DNA from: Ramlibacter pinisoli | Lineage (GTDB): Bacteria > Pseudomonadota > Gammaproteobacteria > Burkholderiales > Burkholderiaceae_C | Reading direction: 5' to 3' | Assembly: GCF_009758015.1 (NCBI RefSeq) | Contig: NZ_WSEL01000003.1 | Location: forward strand, 434,001 to 498,000 | Length of the DNA stretch: 64,000 nucleotides | Part shown: piece after piece, positions 1 to 8,727 of the stretch | Layout of the letters: every line of letters begins with the position of its first letter | How positions within the stretch are numbered: the stretch's first letter is position 1 | The notes under the pieces: model-generated | Told to the model about the DNA's origin: nothing | Databases searched by the model: none | What the model saw: the letters and a program-made list of their open reading frames with translations, nothing else | Translations under genes and position numbers: made by a program

Positions 1-96
1 CGCCACCGCGGCCAGGATGCCGATGACGGCCACGGTGATCATCAGCTCGATGAGCGTGAAGCCACGCAGCCTGTTCTTCCCCGTGATCCTGGTCAT
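1..96 (-). CDS. Type IV pilin / pseudopilin, N-terminal fragment (cut by window edge)
   Basis: Only the first 32 codons lie in the window. They read as a short basic leader (MTRITGKNRLRG) followed by FTLIELMITVAVIGI, the classical type III signal for prepilin peptidase. Cleavage would fall between Gly12 and Phe13, leaving Glu at mature position 5 and a hydrophobic N-terminal helix. That motif is diagnostic for type IV pilins and type II secretion pseudopilins. The fragment cannot separate a major pilin (PilA/PilE) from a minor pilin or GspG/H-like subunit. The ATG at 96 is preceded by a strong purine-rich ribosome-binding site (GGAGGGG) about 7 nt upstream. The gene is transcribed away from ribD. 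Confidence 0.85.
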   Translation of the reverse strand, partial: MTRITGKNRLRGFTLIELMITVAVIGILAAVA

Positions 97-198
97 GCCT
101 TCCCCCTCCATTGCGGCAGGCTGAACCATAGCGAGGCCGCGCCGCTGCGCCATCTCCGACCGACGACCGGCACCGCCCGGGGGCCAAGTGGCATCGCC

Positions 199-204
199 GA
201 CAAT
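199..204 (+). promoter_or_regulatory. Predicted -10 box (GACAAT) of ribD
   Basis: GACAAT ends 7 nt before the ATG at 212. If it acts as a sigma-70 -10 element, transcription would start at or next to the start codon, giving a leaderless or nearly leaderless mRNA. No Shine-Dalgarno sequence precedes this ATG. I see no clear -35 match. The call rests on the same arrangement recurring at five other genes in the window. Confidence 0.4.
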
Positions 205-211
205 CGCCCGC

Positions 212-1315
212 ATGGACGTTTCGACCCCGATGCGACAGGCGCTCGCCCTGGCCGGACAGGCGGTGGGCCTGACCGAGCCCAATCCGCGCGTCGGCTGCGT
301 GCTGGTGGGAGCCGATGGCGCGGTGCTCGGGCAAGGCCACACCCAGCGCGCCGGCGGCCCGCACGCCGAGATCGTGGCGCTGCGCGACGCCGCCGCGGCC
401 GGGCGCGACGTCCGGGGCGCGACCGCCTACGTCACGCTGGAGCCCTGCTCCCACCACGGCCGCACCGGCCCGTGCTGCGACGCCCTGGTGGCCGCCGGCA
501 TCGCCCGCGTCGTGGCCAGCTGCACCGACCCCAATCCGCTGGTGGCGGGCCAAGGCTTCGGGCGCCTGCGCGCCGCCGGCGTGGCCGTCGAGACCGGCGA
601 CGGCGGCGCGGCCTCCCGGGAGCTGAACCTGGGGTTCTTCAGCCGGATGGTGCGCGGCACGCCCTGGGTGCGGCTCAAGGTCGCGGCCTCGCTGGACGGA
701 AAGACCGCGCTGGACGATGGCCGCAGCCAGTGGATCACCGGCGAGGCGGCCCGCGCCGACGGCCACGCCTGGCGGGCGCGGGCGACGGCGGTGCTCACGG
801 GCATCGGCACCGTGCTGCAGGACGACCCCCGGCTCGACGTGCGGCTGGCGCCGGCCGAGCGCCAACCCGACCTCGCCGTGGTCGACAGCCGCCTGGAGCT
901 GCCCCCGACGGCGCGCCTGTTCCTGCCCGGGCGCCGGCTGTGGGTCTACACCGCGCAGCCCGATGCGGCGCGCCGCGCGGAACTGGAGGCCCGGGGCGCC
1001 GAGGTGATCGCCCTGCCCGGCCCCGGTGGCAAGGTCGACCTGGCCGCCATGCTGCGCGACCTGGCCCGCCGCGAAGTCAACGAACTGCACGTGGAGGCCG
1101 GCTTCAAGCTCAATGGCTCGCTGGTGCGCGAAGGCCTGGTCGATGAGGTGCTGGCCTACCTGGCCCCCAAGCTGATCGGCCAGGGACAGGGCGTGGCCAG
1201 CTTCGGCCCGCTGCCCGCGCTGGACGCCGCTCTTCCCCTGCGCTTCCTGACCACCGACCGCATCGGCGACGACCTGCGCGTCATCGCGCGGGTGGCCGGC
1301 CGGGACGTGTTCTGA
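212..1315 (+). CDS. ribD: Bifunctional riboflavin deaminase/reductase RibD
   Basis: RibD carries out two consecutive cytoplasmic steps of riboflavin synthesis: deamination of the diaminopyrimidine made by GTP cyclohydrolase II, then NADPH-dependent reduction of the ribosyl side chain. The N-terminal deaminase shows the zinc motif PHAEIVAL with EPCSHHGRTGPC (His plus two Cys as ligands, Glu as proton shuttle). The C-terminal half is a DHFR-like reductase (VRLKVAASLDGKTA onward). Length, about 367 residues, is normal. I chose ATG 212 because a -10 box lies just upstream. An in-frame GTG at 188 would add eight residues and has no better ribosome site. The rest of the pathway begins 178 nt downstream. 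Confidence 0.93.
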   Translation: MDVSTPMRQALALAGQAVGLTEPNPRVGCVLVGADGAVLGQGHTQRAGGPHAEIVALRDAAAAGRDVRGATAYVTLEPCSHHGRTGPCCDALVAAGIARVVASCTDPNPLVAGQGFGRLRAAGVAVETGDGGAASRELNLGFFSRMVRGTPWVRLKVAASLDGKTALDDGRSQWITGEAARADGHAWRARATAVLTGIGTVLQDDPRLDVRLAPAERQPDLAVVDSRLELPPTARLFLPGRRLWVYTAQPDAARRAELEARGAEVIALPGPGGKVDLAAMLRDLARREVNELHVEAGFKLNGSLVREGLVDEVLAYLAPKLIGQGQGVASFGPLPALDAALPLRFLTTDRIGDDLRVIARVAGRDVF

Positions 1316-1452
1316 GGCCGCCGCTGGCTCCCGTCCGCAGAACCCCCCAAAATTCGCGGAAGTCCCCAAAGACATCCATCCAACGGATTCTTTGGCGCCG
1401 TTCGCGCCCTCTGGCGTCTACTGCGTCCGGGTGTCCGCTCCCGCATTCAACC

Positions 1453-1466
1453 CCGCTCCGGAGCGG
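1453..1466. promoter_or_regulatory. 14-nt perfect palindrome upstream of ribE
   Basis: CCGCTCCGGAGCGG is perfectly self-complementary. It lies 28-41 nt upstream of the ribE start, where the -35 region of the predicted promoter would be. It could be an operator or the top of a small hairpin. I know of no matching regulator. The 178-nt ribD-ribE gap shows no recognisable FMN riboswitch core. Confidence 0.3.
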
Positions 1467-1481
1467 CCGACCCGAACCTGC

Positions 1482-1487
1482 GAAAAT
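1482..1487 (+). promoter_or_regulatory. Predicted -10 box (GAAAAT) of the rib-nusB-tol operon
   Basis: GAAAAT ends 6 nt before the ATG of ribE, giving the same near-leaderless geometry seen at ribD, dnaE, trhO and trmB. ribE has no Shine-Dalgarno sequence, which fits initiation at a 5'-terminal ATG. Promoter function is inferred from sequence only. Confidence 0.35.
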
Positions 1488-1493
1488 GCGCGG

Positions 1494-2123
1494 ATGTTCA
1501 CCGGAATCATCACCGGCGTGGGGCGCATCGCCGCCGTCCACGACCTCGGGGCCAGTTCCCACCACGGCAAGCGCCTCACGGTCGAGGCGCCCGCGGGCTA
1601 CCTGGACGACGTGGGCCTGGGGGACAGCATCGCGCTCAACGGCGCCTGCATGACCGTCACCACGCTCGACCCGGCCCGCCGCGTCTTCACTGTCGATGTC
1701 TCCGCCGAGTCGCTGGACAAGACCAGCGGCCTGGGCGACACCGGCCCCGTCAACCTGGAGAAGGCACTGCGCGCGCACGACCGCCTGGGCGGCCACATCG
1801 TGTCCGGCCACGTCGACGGCATCGGCACCGTGGTGCGCTTCGAGCCGGTGGGCGAGAGCCACGAACTGCGCATCCTCGCGCCGGCCTTCCTGGCCCGGTA
1901 CCTGGCCTACAAGGGCTCGGTCACCGTCAACGGCGTGAGCCTCACCGTCAACGCCGTGCACGACACGGCACAAGGCTGCGAATTGAGCATCAACCTGATC
2001 CCGCACACGGTGGAGAACACCGCGCTGCACGCCCTGCGCACCGGCAGCCGCGTCAACCTCGAGATCGACCTCATCGCCCGCTACGTCGAGCGCATGCTGG
2101 CCGGCGCCAAGGTGCCCGCATGA
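1494..2123 (+). CDS. ribE: Riboflavin synthase, alpha subunit
   Basis: This enzyme dismutates two molecules of 6,7-dimethyl-8-ribityllumazine to riboflavin and the pyrimidinedione, the last step of the pathway. The 209-residue protein starts with the invariant MFTGII. It has two similar lumazine-binding barrels: residues 1 to about 97, with [10 protein letters not shown] near the junction, and about 98-190, with NGVSLTVN. Both Met-Phe-Thr-Gly and the paired repeats are diagnostic. An upstream in-frame start at 1392 would add 34 unrelated residues and is rejected because the family starts exactly at MFTG. The gene overlaps ribBX by 4 nt (ATGA), implying translational coupling. Confidence 0.95.
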   Translation: MFTGIITGVGRIAAVHDLGASSHHGKRLTVEAPAGYLDDVGLGDSIALNGACMTVTTLDPARRVFTVDVSAESLDKTSGLGDTGPVNLEKALRAHDRLGGHIVSGHVDGIGTVVRFEPVGESHELRILAPAFLARYLAYKGSVTVNGVSLTVNAVHDTAQGCELSINLIPHTVENTALHALRTGSRVNLEIDLIARYVERMLAGAKVPA

Positions 2124-3247
2124 GCCGCGCCACCAGCCCCGTGGCCATCTCGCCGGTGGAGGACATCGTCGCCGACATCCGTGCCGGCCGCATCGTGATC
2201 CTGGTCGACGAGGAAGACCGCGAGAACGAAGGCGACCTGGTGCTGGCCGCCGACCACGTCACGCCGGAAGCCGTCAACTTCATGGCCCGGTTCGGCCGCG
2301 GCCTGATCTGCCTGACCCTCACCCGCGACCGCTGCGAGCGGCTGCGCCTGCCGCCCATGGTGGCGCGCAACGGCACCAAGATGGGCACCGCCTTCACCGT
2401 CTCCATCGAGGCCGCCGAGGGCGTCACCACCGGCATCTCGGCGGCCGACCGGGCGCGCACCGTGCAAGCCGCCGTGGCCCGCGAGGCCCGCGCCGAGGAC
2501 CTGGTGCAGCCCGGGCACATCTTCCCCCTGCAGGCGGTCGACGGCGGGGTGCTCATGCGCGCCGGCCACACCGAGGCCGGCTGCGACCTGGCCGGCATGG
2601 CCGGCCTGACGCCCGCCGCCGTCATCTGCGAGATCATGAAGGACGACGGCACCATGGCCCGCCTGCCGGACCTGCAGCTGTTCGCCGCCGAGCATGGCCT
2701 GAAGATCGGCACCATCGCCGACCTCATCGAGCATCGCAGCCGCCACGAGTCGCTGATCGAGAAGATCGGCTCGCGGCCCCTGCACACCAGCTTCGGCACC
2801 TTCACCGCCCATGCCTGGCGCGACAAGCCCAGCCAGGCCGTGCACCTGGCGCTGGTGGTCGGCCAGTGGCAGCGCGACGACATCGTCCCGGTCCGCGTGC
2901 ACGAGCCCCTGTCGGTGCTCGACGCGCTGGAGACCGCGCGCCCCATGCACTCCTGGAGCCTCGATGCCAGCTTGCAGCACATCGCCCGCGCCGGCCAGGG
3001 CGTGGCCGTGCTGCTGAACTGCGGCGAATCGGCCGACCAGCTGGTCGCGCAGTTCGAAGGAACCGCCCGCGCCTCGCAGGCGCCCGAGCGCGGCCGCATG
3101 GACCTGCGCACCTACGGCGTCGGCGCGCAGATCCTGCGCGAGTGCGGCGTGCACCGCATGACCCTGCTGGGCACGCCGCGGCGGCTCCCCAGCATGGCGG
3201 GCTACGGCCTGGAAATCGCCGGCCACCTGGCCCCCACTTCCCACTGA
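2120..3247 (+). CDS. ribB: 3,4-dihydroxy-2-butanone 4-phosphate synthase fused to a degenerate GTP-cyclohydrolase-II domain (RibBX type)
   Basis: The first ~205 residues are a complete DHBP synthase, which makes the four-carbon donor from ribulose 5-phosphate. The acidic loop [10 protein letters not shown] at residues 30-39 and the later [10 protein letters not shown] are intact. Residues ~210-375 resemble GTP cyclohydrolase II, but the region that should carry the three zinc cysteines reads [18 protein letters not shown], with no cysteine, and the RNIGL-type motif is also missing. The second domain is therefore very unlikely to hydrolyse GTP. This matches the RibBX variant known in other Proteobacteria, so a true ribA should exist elsewhere in the genome. 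The gene overlaps ribE by 4 nt and ends 8 nt before ribH. Confidence 0.9.
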   Translation: MSRATSPVAISPVEDIVADIRAGRIVILVDEEDRENEGDLVLAADHVTPEAVNFMARFGRGLICLTLTRDRCERLRLPPMVARNGTKMGTAFTVSIEAAEGVTTGISAADRARTVQAAVAREARAEDLVQPGHIFPLQAVDGGVLMRAGHTEAGCDLAGMAGLTPAAVICEIMKDDGTMARLPDLQLFAAEHGLKIGTIADLIEHRSRHESLIEKIGSRPLHTSFGTFTAHAWRDKPSQAVHLALVVGQWQRDDIVPVRVHEPLSVLDALETARPMHSWSLDASLQHIARAGQGVAVLLNCGESADQLVAQFEGTARASQAPERGRMDLRTYGVGAQILRECGVHRMTLLGTPRRLPSMAGYGLEIAGHLAPTSH

Positions 3248-3255
3248 GGACATCC

Positions 3256-3720
3256 ATGTTCGGAGCAGAGAAAGGCAAGGCCGACCGGCTGGACGGCAAG
3301 GGCCTGTCCATCGGGGTCGTGCAGGCCCGGTTCAACGAATCCATCACCGACGCCCTGGCGCTGGCCTGCAAGTCGGAGCTGGTGCGCCTGGGCGTCGAGC
3401 CCGGCAGCATCGAGCACGTGCTGGTGCCCGGCGCGCTGGAGATCCCGCTGGCGCTGCAGGCGATGGCCGAGAAGGGTGGCTACGACGCCCTCATCGCCCT
3501 GGGCTGCGTGATCCGCGGCGAGACCTACCACTTTGAGCTGGTGGCCAACGAATCAGCCGCCGGTGTCACGCGCATCGCGCTCGACTACCAGCTGCCGGTG
3601 GCCAACGTCATTCTGACGACGGAGAACCTCGAGCAGGCCGTCGCCCGCCAGACCGACAAGGGCGTCGACGCCGCACGTGTCGTGGTCGAGATGGCCAACC
3701 TGCTGGAGCGCCTCGGATGA
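3256..3720 (+). CDS. ribH: 6,7-dimethyl-8-ribityllumazine synthase
   Basis: RibH condenses the RibD product with the RibB product to form the lumazine substrate of RibE, typically in an icosahedral or pentameric shell. The 154-residue protein has the family landmarks [11 protein letters not shown] near the N-terminus, [11 protein letters not shown], and the catalytic-histidine segment [14 protein letters not shown]. The length is typical. The ATG at 3256 follows a GAGGA ribosome site. The stop overlaps the nusB start (ATGA), so the riboflavin genes and nusB are translationally coupled. Confidence 0.95.
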   Translation: MFGAEKGKADRLDGKGLSIGVVQARFNESITDALALACKSELVRLGVEPGSIEHVLVPGALEIPLALQAMAEKGGYDALIALGCVIRGETYHFELVANESAAGVTRIALDYQLPVANVILTTENLEQAVARQTDKGVDAARVVVEMANLLERLG

Positions 3721-4250
3721 GCGACGAGCACCCCACCACCCCGCCCCGGCTGCCGGCCAAGGCCCCGGGCCGCACCGCCACCGGCGCCCGCAAGGCATCG
3801 GCCAAGTCGGCGCGCAGCCGGTCGCGCGAGTTCGCACTGCAGGCGCTCTACCAGCACATGGTGGGCGGCAACGACGTTGACGCCATCGACCGGTTCACCC
3901 GCGACCTGGCCGGCTTCCACAAGGCCGACTCGGTGCACTACGACGCCCTGCTGCACGGCTGCATCGAGCAGGCCGCCGCCCTCGACGCCCTGATCGTGCC
4001 GCTGCTGGACCGCAAGCTGGCCGAGATCTCGCCCATCGAGCACGCCGTCATGTGGATCGGCGCCTGGGAGTTCCAGCATGCCGCCGACGTGCCCTGGCGC
4101 GTGGTGCTCAACGAATGCATCGAGCTGGCCAAGGAGTTCGGCGGCACCGACGGCCACAAGTACGTCAACGCGGTGCTCAATGGCCTGGCGCCGCAACTGC
4201 GGCCCACCGAGGTCGAAGCCGACAAGGCCAGCGGAAAGGCGCGCGGATGA
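3717..4250 (+). CDS. nusB: Transcription antitermination factor NusB
   Basis: NusB binds boxA RNA together with NusE (ribosomal protein S10) and supports antitermination of rRNA operons. Residues ~34-165 form the all-helical NusB domain: [12 protein letters not shown] near its start, [13 protein letters not shown], then [15 protein letters not shown] and the terminal KYVNAVLNG, all family signatures. The first ~33 residues are an Ala/Pro/Lys-rich tail that is longer than in E. coli and probably unstructured. The ribH-nusB pairing is conserved across bacteria. The gene overlaps its neighbours on both sides by 4 nt. Confidence 0.93.
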   Translation: MSDEHPTTPPRLPAKAPGRTATGARKASAKSARSRSREFALQALYQHMVGGNDVDAIDRFTRDLAGFHKADSVHYDALLHGCIEQAAALDALIVPLLDRKLAEISPIEHAVMWIGAWEFQHAADVPWRVVLNECIELAKEFGGTDGHKYVNAVLNGLAPQLRPTEVEADKASGKARG

Positions 4251-5431
4251 GGATCGCCCGGCGCGCCGAGAGGATCGAGCCGTTCTACGTCATGGAGGTG
4301 GCCAAGGCCGCCGCCCGGCTGGCCCGCGACGTCGCCCGCAGCGACCGGCCGATGGTGTTCCTCAACATCGGCGAGCCGGACTTCACGGCGCCGCCGCTGG
4401 TGCGGGAAGCAGCCGAACGCGCCGTGCGCGGCGGCGCCACGCAGTACACCCACGCCGTCGGACTGGAGCCGCTGCGGGCCGCCATCAGCGGCTGGTACCG
4501 GCAGCGCTTCGGGCTCGACGTCCCGGCACGGCGCATCGTGGTGACGGCCGGCGCGTCGGCGGCCCTCCAGCTGGCGTGCCTGGCGCTCATCGAGGCCGGC
4601 GACGAAGTCCTGATGCCCGACCCCAGCTATCCCTGCAACCGGCATTTCGTCAGCGCGGCCGAGGGCACGGCGGTGCTGGTGCCCACGACGGCGGCCGACC
4701 GGTTCCAGCTGTCGGCGGCGCAGGTGGAGACCCACTGGGGCCCGCGCACCCGCGGCGTGCTGCTGGCCTCGCCGTCCAACCCCACCGGCACGTCCATCGA
4801 CCCGCAGGAGCTGCGCCGCATCCTGGACGTGGTGCGGGCCCGCGGCGGCATCGCCATCACCGACGAGATCTACCTGGGCCTGTCGCACGACGACCGCTAC
4901 GGCCAGTCGGCCCTGGCGCTGGACGACCAGGTCATCAGCATCAACAGCTTCTCCAAGTACTTCAACATGACCGGCTGGCGCCTGGGCTGGATGGTCATGC
5001 CCGAGGAGCTGGTGCCCGTGGTGGAGCGATTGGCGCAGAACCTCTTCATCTGCGCCAGCACGGTCGCCCAGCACGCCGCCCTGGCCTGCTTCGAGCCCGA
5101 CAGCATCGCCGAGTACGAGCGCCGCCGGGCCGCCTTCAAGGAGCGGCGCGACTGGTTCATCCCGGCCCTGGAGTCGGTCGGCCTGCCGGTGCCCGTGATG
5201 CCCGACGGCGCCTTCTATGCCTGGGCCGACTGCTCGGCCTGGTGCGACCGGCTCGGTTTGCCCGGCAGCTGGGAGCTGGCCTTCGAGATCATGGACAAGG
5301 CGCACGTCGCCGTGACGCCCGGGCGCGACTTCGGCACCGCCGACACGCACCGGTTCATCCGCTTCTCCACCGCGAGCAGCCTGGAGCACCTGCACGAGGC
5401 GGTGCGGCGGCTGCGCGCCATGGCCCCCTGA
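4247..5431 (+). CDS. PLP-dependent class I/II aminotransferase
   Basis: A 394-residue fold-type I aminotransferase. The PLP lysine lies in [16 protein letters not shown]; the phosphate and ring contacts are marked by [19 protein letters not shown] and ITDEIYLGL. Catalytically important residues look complete. The substrate cannot be read from sequence: similar proteins are annotated as aspartate, alanine or valine-type transaminases. Its place between nusB and ybgC, with a 4-nt overlap upstream and a 1-nt overlap (TGATG) downstream, shows it is part of the rib-nusB-tol transcription unit rather than an amino-acid operon. Confidence 0.88.
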   Translation: MRIARRAERIEPFYVMEVAKAAARLARDVARSDRPMVFLNIGEPDFTAPPLVREAAERAVRGGATQYTHAVGLEPLRAAISGWYRQRFGLDVPARRIVVTAGASAALQLACLALIEAGDEVLMPDPSYPCNRHFVSAAEGTAVLVPTTAADRFQLSAAQVETHWGPRTRGVLLASPSNPTGTSIDPQELRRILDVVRARGGIAITDEIYLGLSHDDRYGQSALALDDQVISINSFSKYFNMTGWRLGWMVMPEELVPVVERLAQNLFICASTVAQHAALACFEPDSIAEYERRRAAFKERRDWFIPALESVGLPVPVMPDGAFYAWADCSAWCDRLGLPGSWELAFEIMDKAHVAVTPGRDFGTADTHRFIRFSTASSLEHLHEAVRRLRAMAP

Positions 5432-5832
5432 TGGCGTTCGCGTTCCCGGTCCGCATCTACTGGGAAGACACCGATGCCGGCGGCATCGTCTTCTACGCCA
5501 ACTACCTGAAGTTCTTCGAGCGCGCCCGCACCGAATGGCTGCGCTCGCTGGGCATCGAGCAGCGCCGGCTGCGCGAGACCACCGGGGGCATGTTCATCGT
5601 CGCCGACACCGCGCTGCGTTATCTGCAGCCAGCCCGGCTGGACGACGAACTTCTGGTCACGGCCGCGCTCCAAGAGGCAGGCCGGGCCACCCTGACCCTG
5701 TCGCAGCAAGCCCTGCGCCAGCCCGGCGGCGAGCTCCTCGCCGAAGGAACCATCCGCATCGGCTGGGTCGACGCTTCCACGCTGAGGCCTGCCAGAATCC
5801 CATCCATGATCCTCGAGACCCTGAACCGATGA
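5431..5832 (+). CDS. ybgC: Acyl-CoA thioesterase of the YbgC/tol-pal family
   Basis: A 133-residue single hot-dog domain protein. The YbgC signature WEDTDAGGIVFYANYLKFF, containing the catalytic Asp, starts near residue 10 and is followed by ERARTEWLRSLG. YbgC thioesterases hydrolyse acyl-CoAs and sit at the head of tol-pal operons, where they are thought to connect phospholipid metabolism with the envelope. Here too the gene directly precedes tolQ, with ATGA overlap. No signal peptide is present, so the enzyme is cytoplasmic or membrane-peripheral. Confidence 0.92.
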   Translation: MAFAFPVRIYWEDTDAGGIVFYANYLKFFERARTEWLRSLGIEQRRLRETTGGMFIVADTALRYLQPARLDDELLVTAALQEAGRATLTLSQQALRQPGGELLAEGTIRIGWVDASTLRPARIPSMILETLNR

Positions 5833-6539
5833 ACCAAGACCTGTCGATCCTGCAACTGGTACTGGGAGCCAGCTGGGTCGTCCAGCTCGTCATGCTGCTG
5901 CTGGTGGGCGTTTCCATTGCCAGCTGGGCCGCCATCTTCGGCAAGCTGTTCGCCCTCAAGCGCGTGCGGTCGCTCAACGATGCGTTCGAGCGCGACTTCT
6001 GGTCCGGCACCAGCCTCAACGAGCTGTTTTCGGCGGCGGCCCAGAACGCCAAGCGCGCCGGCCCCATGGAACGCATCTTCGCCAGCGGCATGCGCGAGTA
6101 CCAGAAGCTGCGTGAACGCCGCATCCAGGACCCCGCCACCCTGCTCGACGGCGCCCGCCGCGCCATGCGGGCCAGCTACCAGCGCGAGGTCGACGCGGTC
6201 GAGTCGCACCTGTCGTTCCTGGCCTCGGTCGGCTCCGTGTCGCCCTACGTCGGGCTGTTCGGCACCGTCTGGGGGATCATGCATGCGTTCACCGGGCTGG
6301 CCAGCCTGCAGCAGGTGACGCTGGCGACCGTGGCTCCCGGCATCGCCGAGGCGCTGGTCGCCACCGCGATCGGCCTGTTCGCTGCCATTCCCGCCGTCGT
6401 CGCCTACAACCGCTTCGCGCGCGACATCGACCGGGTGGCCATCAAGCTGGAGACCTTCATCGAGGAGTTCTCCAACATCCTGCAGCGCAACTCTAGCTCC
6501 GGCACCATGACGACGACCGTTGCCGCCTCGAGGCTCTGA
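5829..6539 (+). CDS. tolQ: Tol-Pal inner-membrane motor protein TolQ
   Basis: TolQ is the MotA/ExbB-type stator that, with TolR, uses the proton gradient to energise TolA during outer-membrane constriction and maintenance. The 236-residue protein has the expected three membrane segments: near residues 15-38, and in the pair SVGSVSPYVGLFGTVWGIM and the following TVAPGIAEALVATAIGLFA. The conserved Thr/Gly channel residues are visible there. It overlaps ybgC by 4 nt, and tolR begins 1 nt after its stop. Confidence 0.95.
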   Translation: MNQDLSILQLVLGASWVVQLVMLLLVGVSIASWAAIFGKLFALKRVRSLNDAFERDFWSGTSLNELFSAAAQNAKRAGPMERIFASGMREYQKLRERRIQDPATLLDGARRAMRASYQREVDAVESHLSFLASVGSVSPYVGLFGTVWGIMHAFTGLASLQQVTLATVAPGIAEALVATAIGLFAAIPAVVAYNRFARDIDRVAIKLETFIEEFSNILQRNSSSGTMTTTVAASRL

Positions 6540-6540
6540 C

Positions 6541-6966
<426 letters not shown>

Positions 6967-6971
6967 TACCC

Positions 6972-7856
6972 ATGTTCCACGCCGCCGCCGGTCGCCCCGA
7001 ATTCCTGCCGCCGCCCGAGCCCGGGCTGCTTCGGTCGGTCACCCTGGCCCTGCTGGCACACGTGGTCCTGGTGCTGGCGCTCAGCTGGGGCATCCACTGG
7101 AAGCGCGACGACAACACGGTCGCCGTCGAGGCCGAGATCTGGTCGGCGGCCGTCCAGCAGGCCGCGCCCAAGCCGGTCGAGACACCGCCCACCCCCAAGG
7201 TGGACACCACGCCACCGCCACCGCCGCCCCCCGCGCCCACCCCGCCGCAGCAGCGCGACGCCGAGATCGCGATCGAGCGCGAGAAGGAGCGCCTGGCGCA
7301 GGAAAAGGCCCTCCAGCAGGAGCAGGCCCGCAAGGCCGCCGCCGAGGAGGCGGAGCGGCGCGAGGCGGCCGACCGCCGGCGCAAGCAGGAGGAGGCGCGC
7401 AAGGAGGAGGCGGCGAAGAAGGCCGCCGAAGAGCGCAAGCGCGCCGAGCAGACCGTGGCGCGCGAGAAGCGCGAGCAGGAAGAGCGCCTGGCCAAGCAGC
7501 GCGCCGAGAACCTCAAGCGCATCCAGGGCATGGCCGGCGCCACCGGCGTGCCGGGCTCCGAGGGCCTGGCGCTGCGCTCGTCCGGCCCGTCGGACAGCTA
7601 CGGTGGCCGCATCCGGGCCAAGGTCCGGCCCAACATCGTGTTCTCCGACGACATCTCCGGCAACCCCAGCGCCGAAGTGCTGGTGCGGCTGGCGCCCGAC
7701 GGCACCATCGTCGGCACGAAGATCCGCAAGGAGAGCGGCCAGAAGTCCTGGGACGACGCCGTGCTGCGCGCCCTGGCCCGCACCGAGGTGTTCCCCCGCG
7801 ACGTCGACGGCCGCGTGCCGCCGGAAGTGGTGCTGGTGTTCCGGCCGCGCGACTAG
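6972..7856 (+). CDS. tolA: Tol-Pal periplasm-spanning protein TolA
   Basis: TolA links TolQR in the inner membrane to TolB/Pal at the outer membrane. The 294-residue protein has an N-terminal anchor (about residues 17-38, within the SVTLALLAHVVLVLALSWGI stretch), then a proline-rich segment with a PPPPPPPAP run. A long Glu/Lys/Ala/Arg-rich helical rod follows from about residue 95 to 185. A compact C-terminal TonB-like domain covers about 205-294. It starts 5 nt after tolR. tolB, pal and cpoB, which usually follow, are absent here. The next gene is on the other strand, so the second half of the system must be encoded elsewhere. Confidence 0.92.
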   Translation: MFHAAAGRPEFLPPPEPGLLRSVTLALLAHVVLVLALSWGIHWKRDDNTVAVEAEIWSAAVQQAAPKPVETPPTPKVDTTPPPPPPPAPTPPQQRDAEIAIEREKERLAQEKALQQEQARKAAAEEAERREAADRRRKQEEARKEEAAKKAAEERKRAEQTVAREKREQEERLAKQRAENLKRIQGMAGATGVPGSEGLALRSSGPSDSYGGRIRAKVRPNIVFSDDISGNPSAEVLVRLAPDGTIVGTKIRKESGQKSWDDAVLRALARTEVFPRDVDGRVPPEVVLVFRPRD

Positions 7857-7877
7857 CGAGGCCGGGGCAGTGGCCGT

Positions 7878-8693
7878 TCAGGACTTGCCGGCATCCAGCG
7901 CCAGTATCCACTCCAGCACCTGCGGCAGCGCCGCCTCCGGCACGCTGAAGTGGTCGCCGCCCACCTCGATGGTGCGGGTGAGCGGGTTGGCAGGCAGTCT
8001 GTCGACGTAGTAGCGCCGGGCGGCAGGGGTGAAGTTGTCCGCGCTGCCCAGCACCGTTAGCACCGGCACCGTCGCCGGGATGCGCGGCGCCGTGTTCCCC
8101 ATCTCGGCGTCGCCGGTCGGGTCGAAGTAGGACAGGTAGGCCTTGGCGGTGGTGCGCACCGACAGGGTCCGGCCCTGGTTGTTGTCGTTGAAGCCGGCCT
8201 TCTCGTCGCCCTTGCCGGCCGCCACCATCGCGCGCGCCTCGTCCACGCTCTGTCGCACCGACACGAACCTCGGGTTGTCGTAGTACCCGCGCGGGACATG
8301 CCCTGGTGCCAGCAGGACCAGCGCCTGCACATCGCCGCCGCGCGCGGCATGGCTCATGGCCGCCGGCACGCCCATGCTGTGCCCCATGGCCACGATGCGC
8401 GTGGCGCCCTTCTTGCGCAACTCGGCCGCCAGGCCGGCCATCTCCTGCATCGCCAGGTCCCAGTCGCCATCGATGTAGCGCCGCTTCGACCACGGCATGT
8501 CCGTCGCCACGACCAGCAGGCCTGCATCTTCCAGCCTGGACTTCAGCAGCCGCGAGCCGGTCTCCTGCGCGGAACCTGTCTTGCCGTGCAGCAGCAGCAC
8601 GCCCGTGCCTACAGCCGCCTGGGCCTTGGCCCCGCAGGCCAGCAACACGCCCACGGCGCCCAGCGCCTGCCGGCGATCCAGTCGATCGATCAT
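7878..8693 (-). CDS. Exported alpha/beta-hydrolase (chlorophyllase/lysophospholipase-like)
   Basis: About 271 residues. The N-terminus MIDRLDRRQALGAVGVLLA followed by an Ala-rich CGAKAQA segment looks like an export signal with an RR pair; Tat or Sec cannot be decided. The mature part is an alpha/beta-hydrolase: GVLLLHGKTG supplies the oxyanion region, GHSMGVPAA the nucleophilic Ser elbow, and GGDHFSVPE the likely catalytic His. The substrate is unknown. I start at ATG 8693 because a strong GGAGGGG ribosome site lies 7-8 nt upstream; an earlier start would spoil the signal peptide. The gene converges on tolA with only 21 nt between stops. Confidence 0.75.
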   Translation of the reverse strand: MIDRLDRRQALGAVGVLLACGAKAQAAVGTGVLLLHGKTGSAQETGSRLLKSRLEDAGLLVVATDMPWSKRRYIDGDWDLAMQEMAGLAAELRKKGATRIVAMGHSMGVPAAMSHAARGGDVQALVLLAPGHVPRGYYDNPRFVSVRQSVDEARAMVAAGKGDEKAGFNDNNQGRTLSVRTTAKAYLSYFDPTGDAEMGNTAPRIPATVPVLTVLGSADNFTPAARRYYVDRLPANPLTRTIEVGGDHFSVPEAALPQVLEWILALDAGKS

Positions 8694-8727
8694 GCCTGTC
8701 CCCTCCTCGCGCCGCGCGGGCGCCACC

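Noticed and set aside
1316..1493. Possible FMN riboswitch before ribE
   Set aside because: The gap between ribD and ribE does not show the conserved FMN-aptamer blocks that I can recognise, and the predicted -10 box lies only 6 nt before the ATG, leaving no room for a riboswitch in the transcript.
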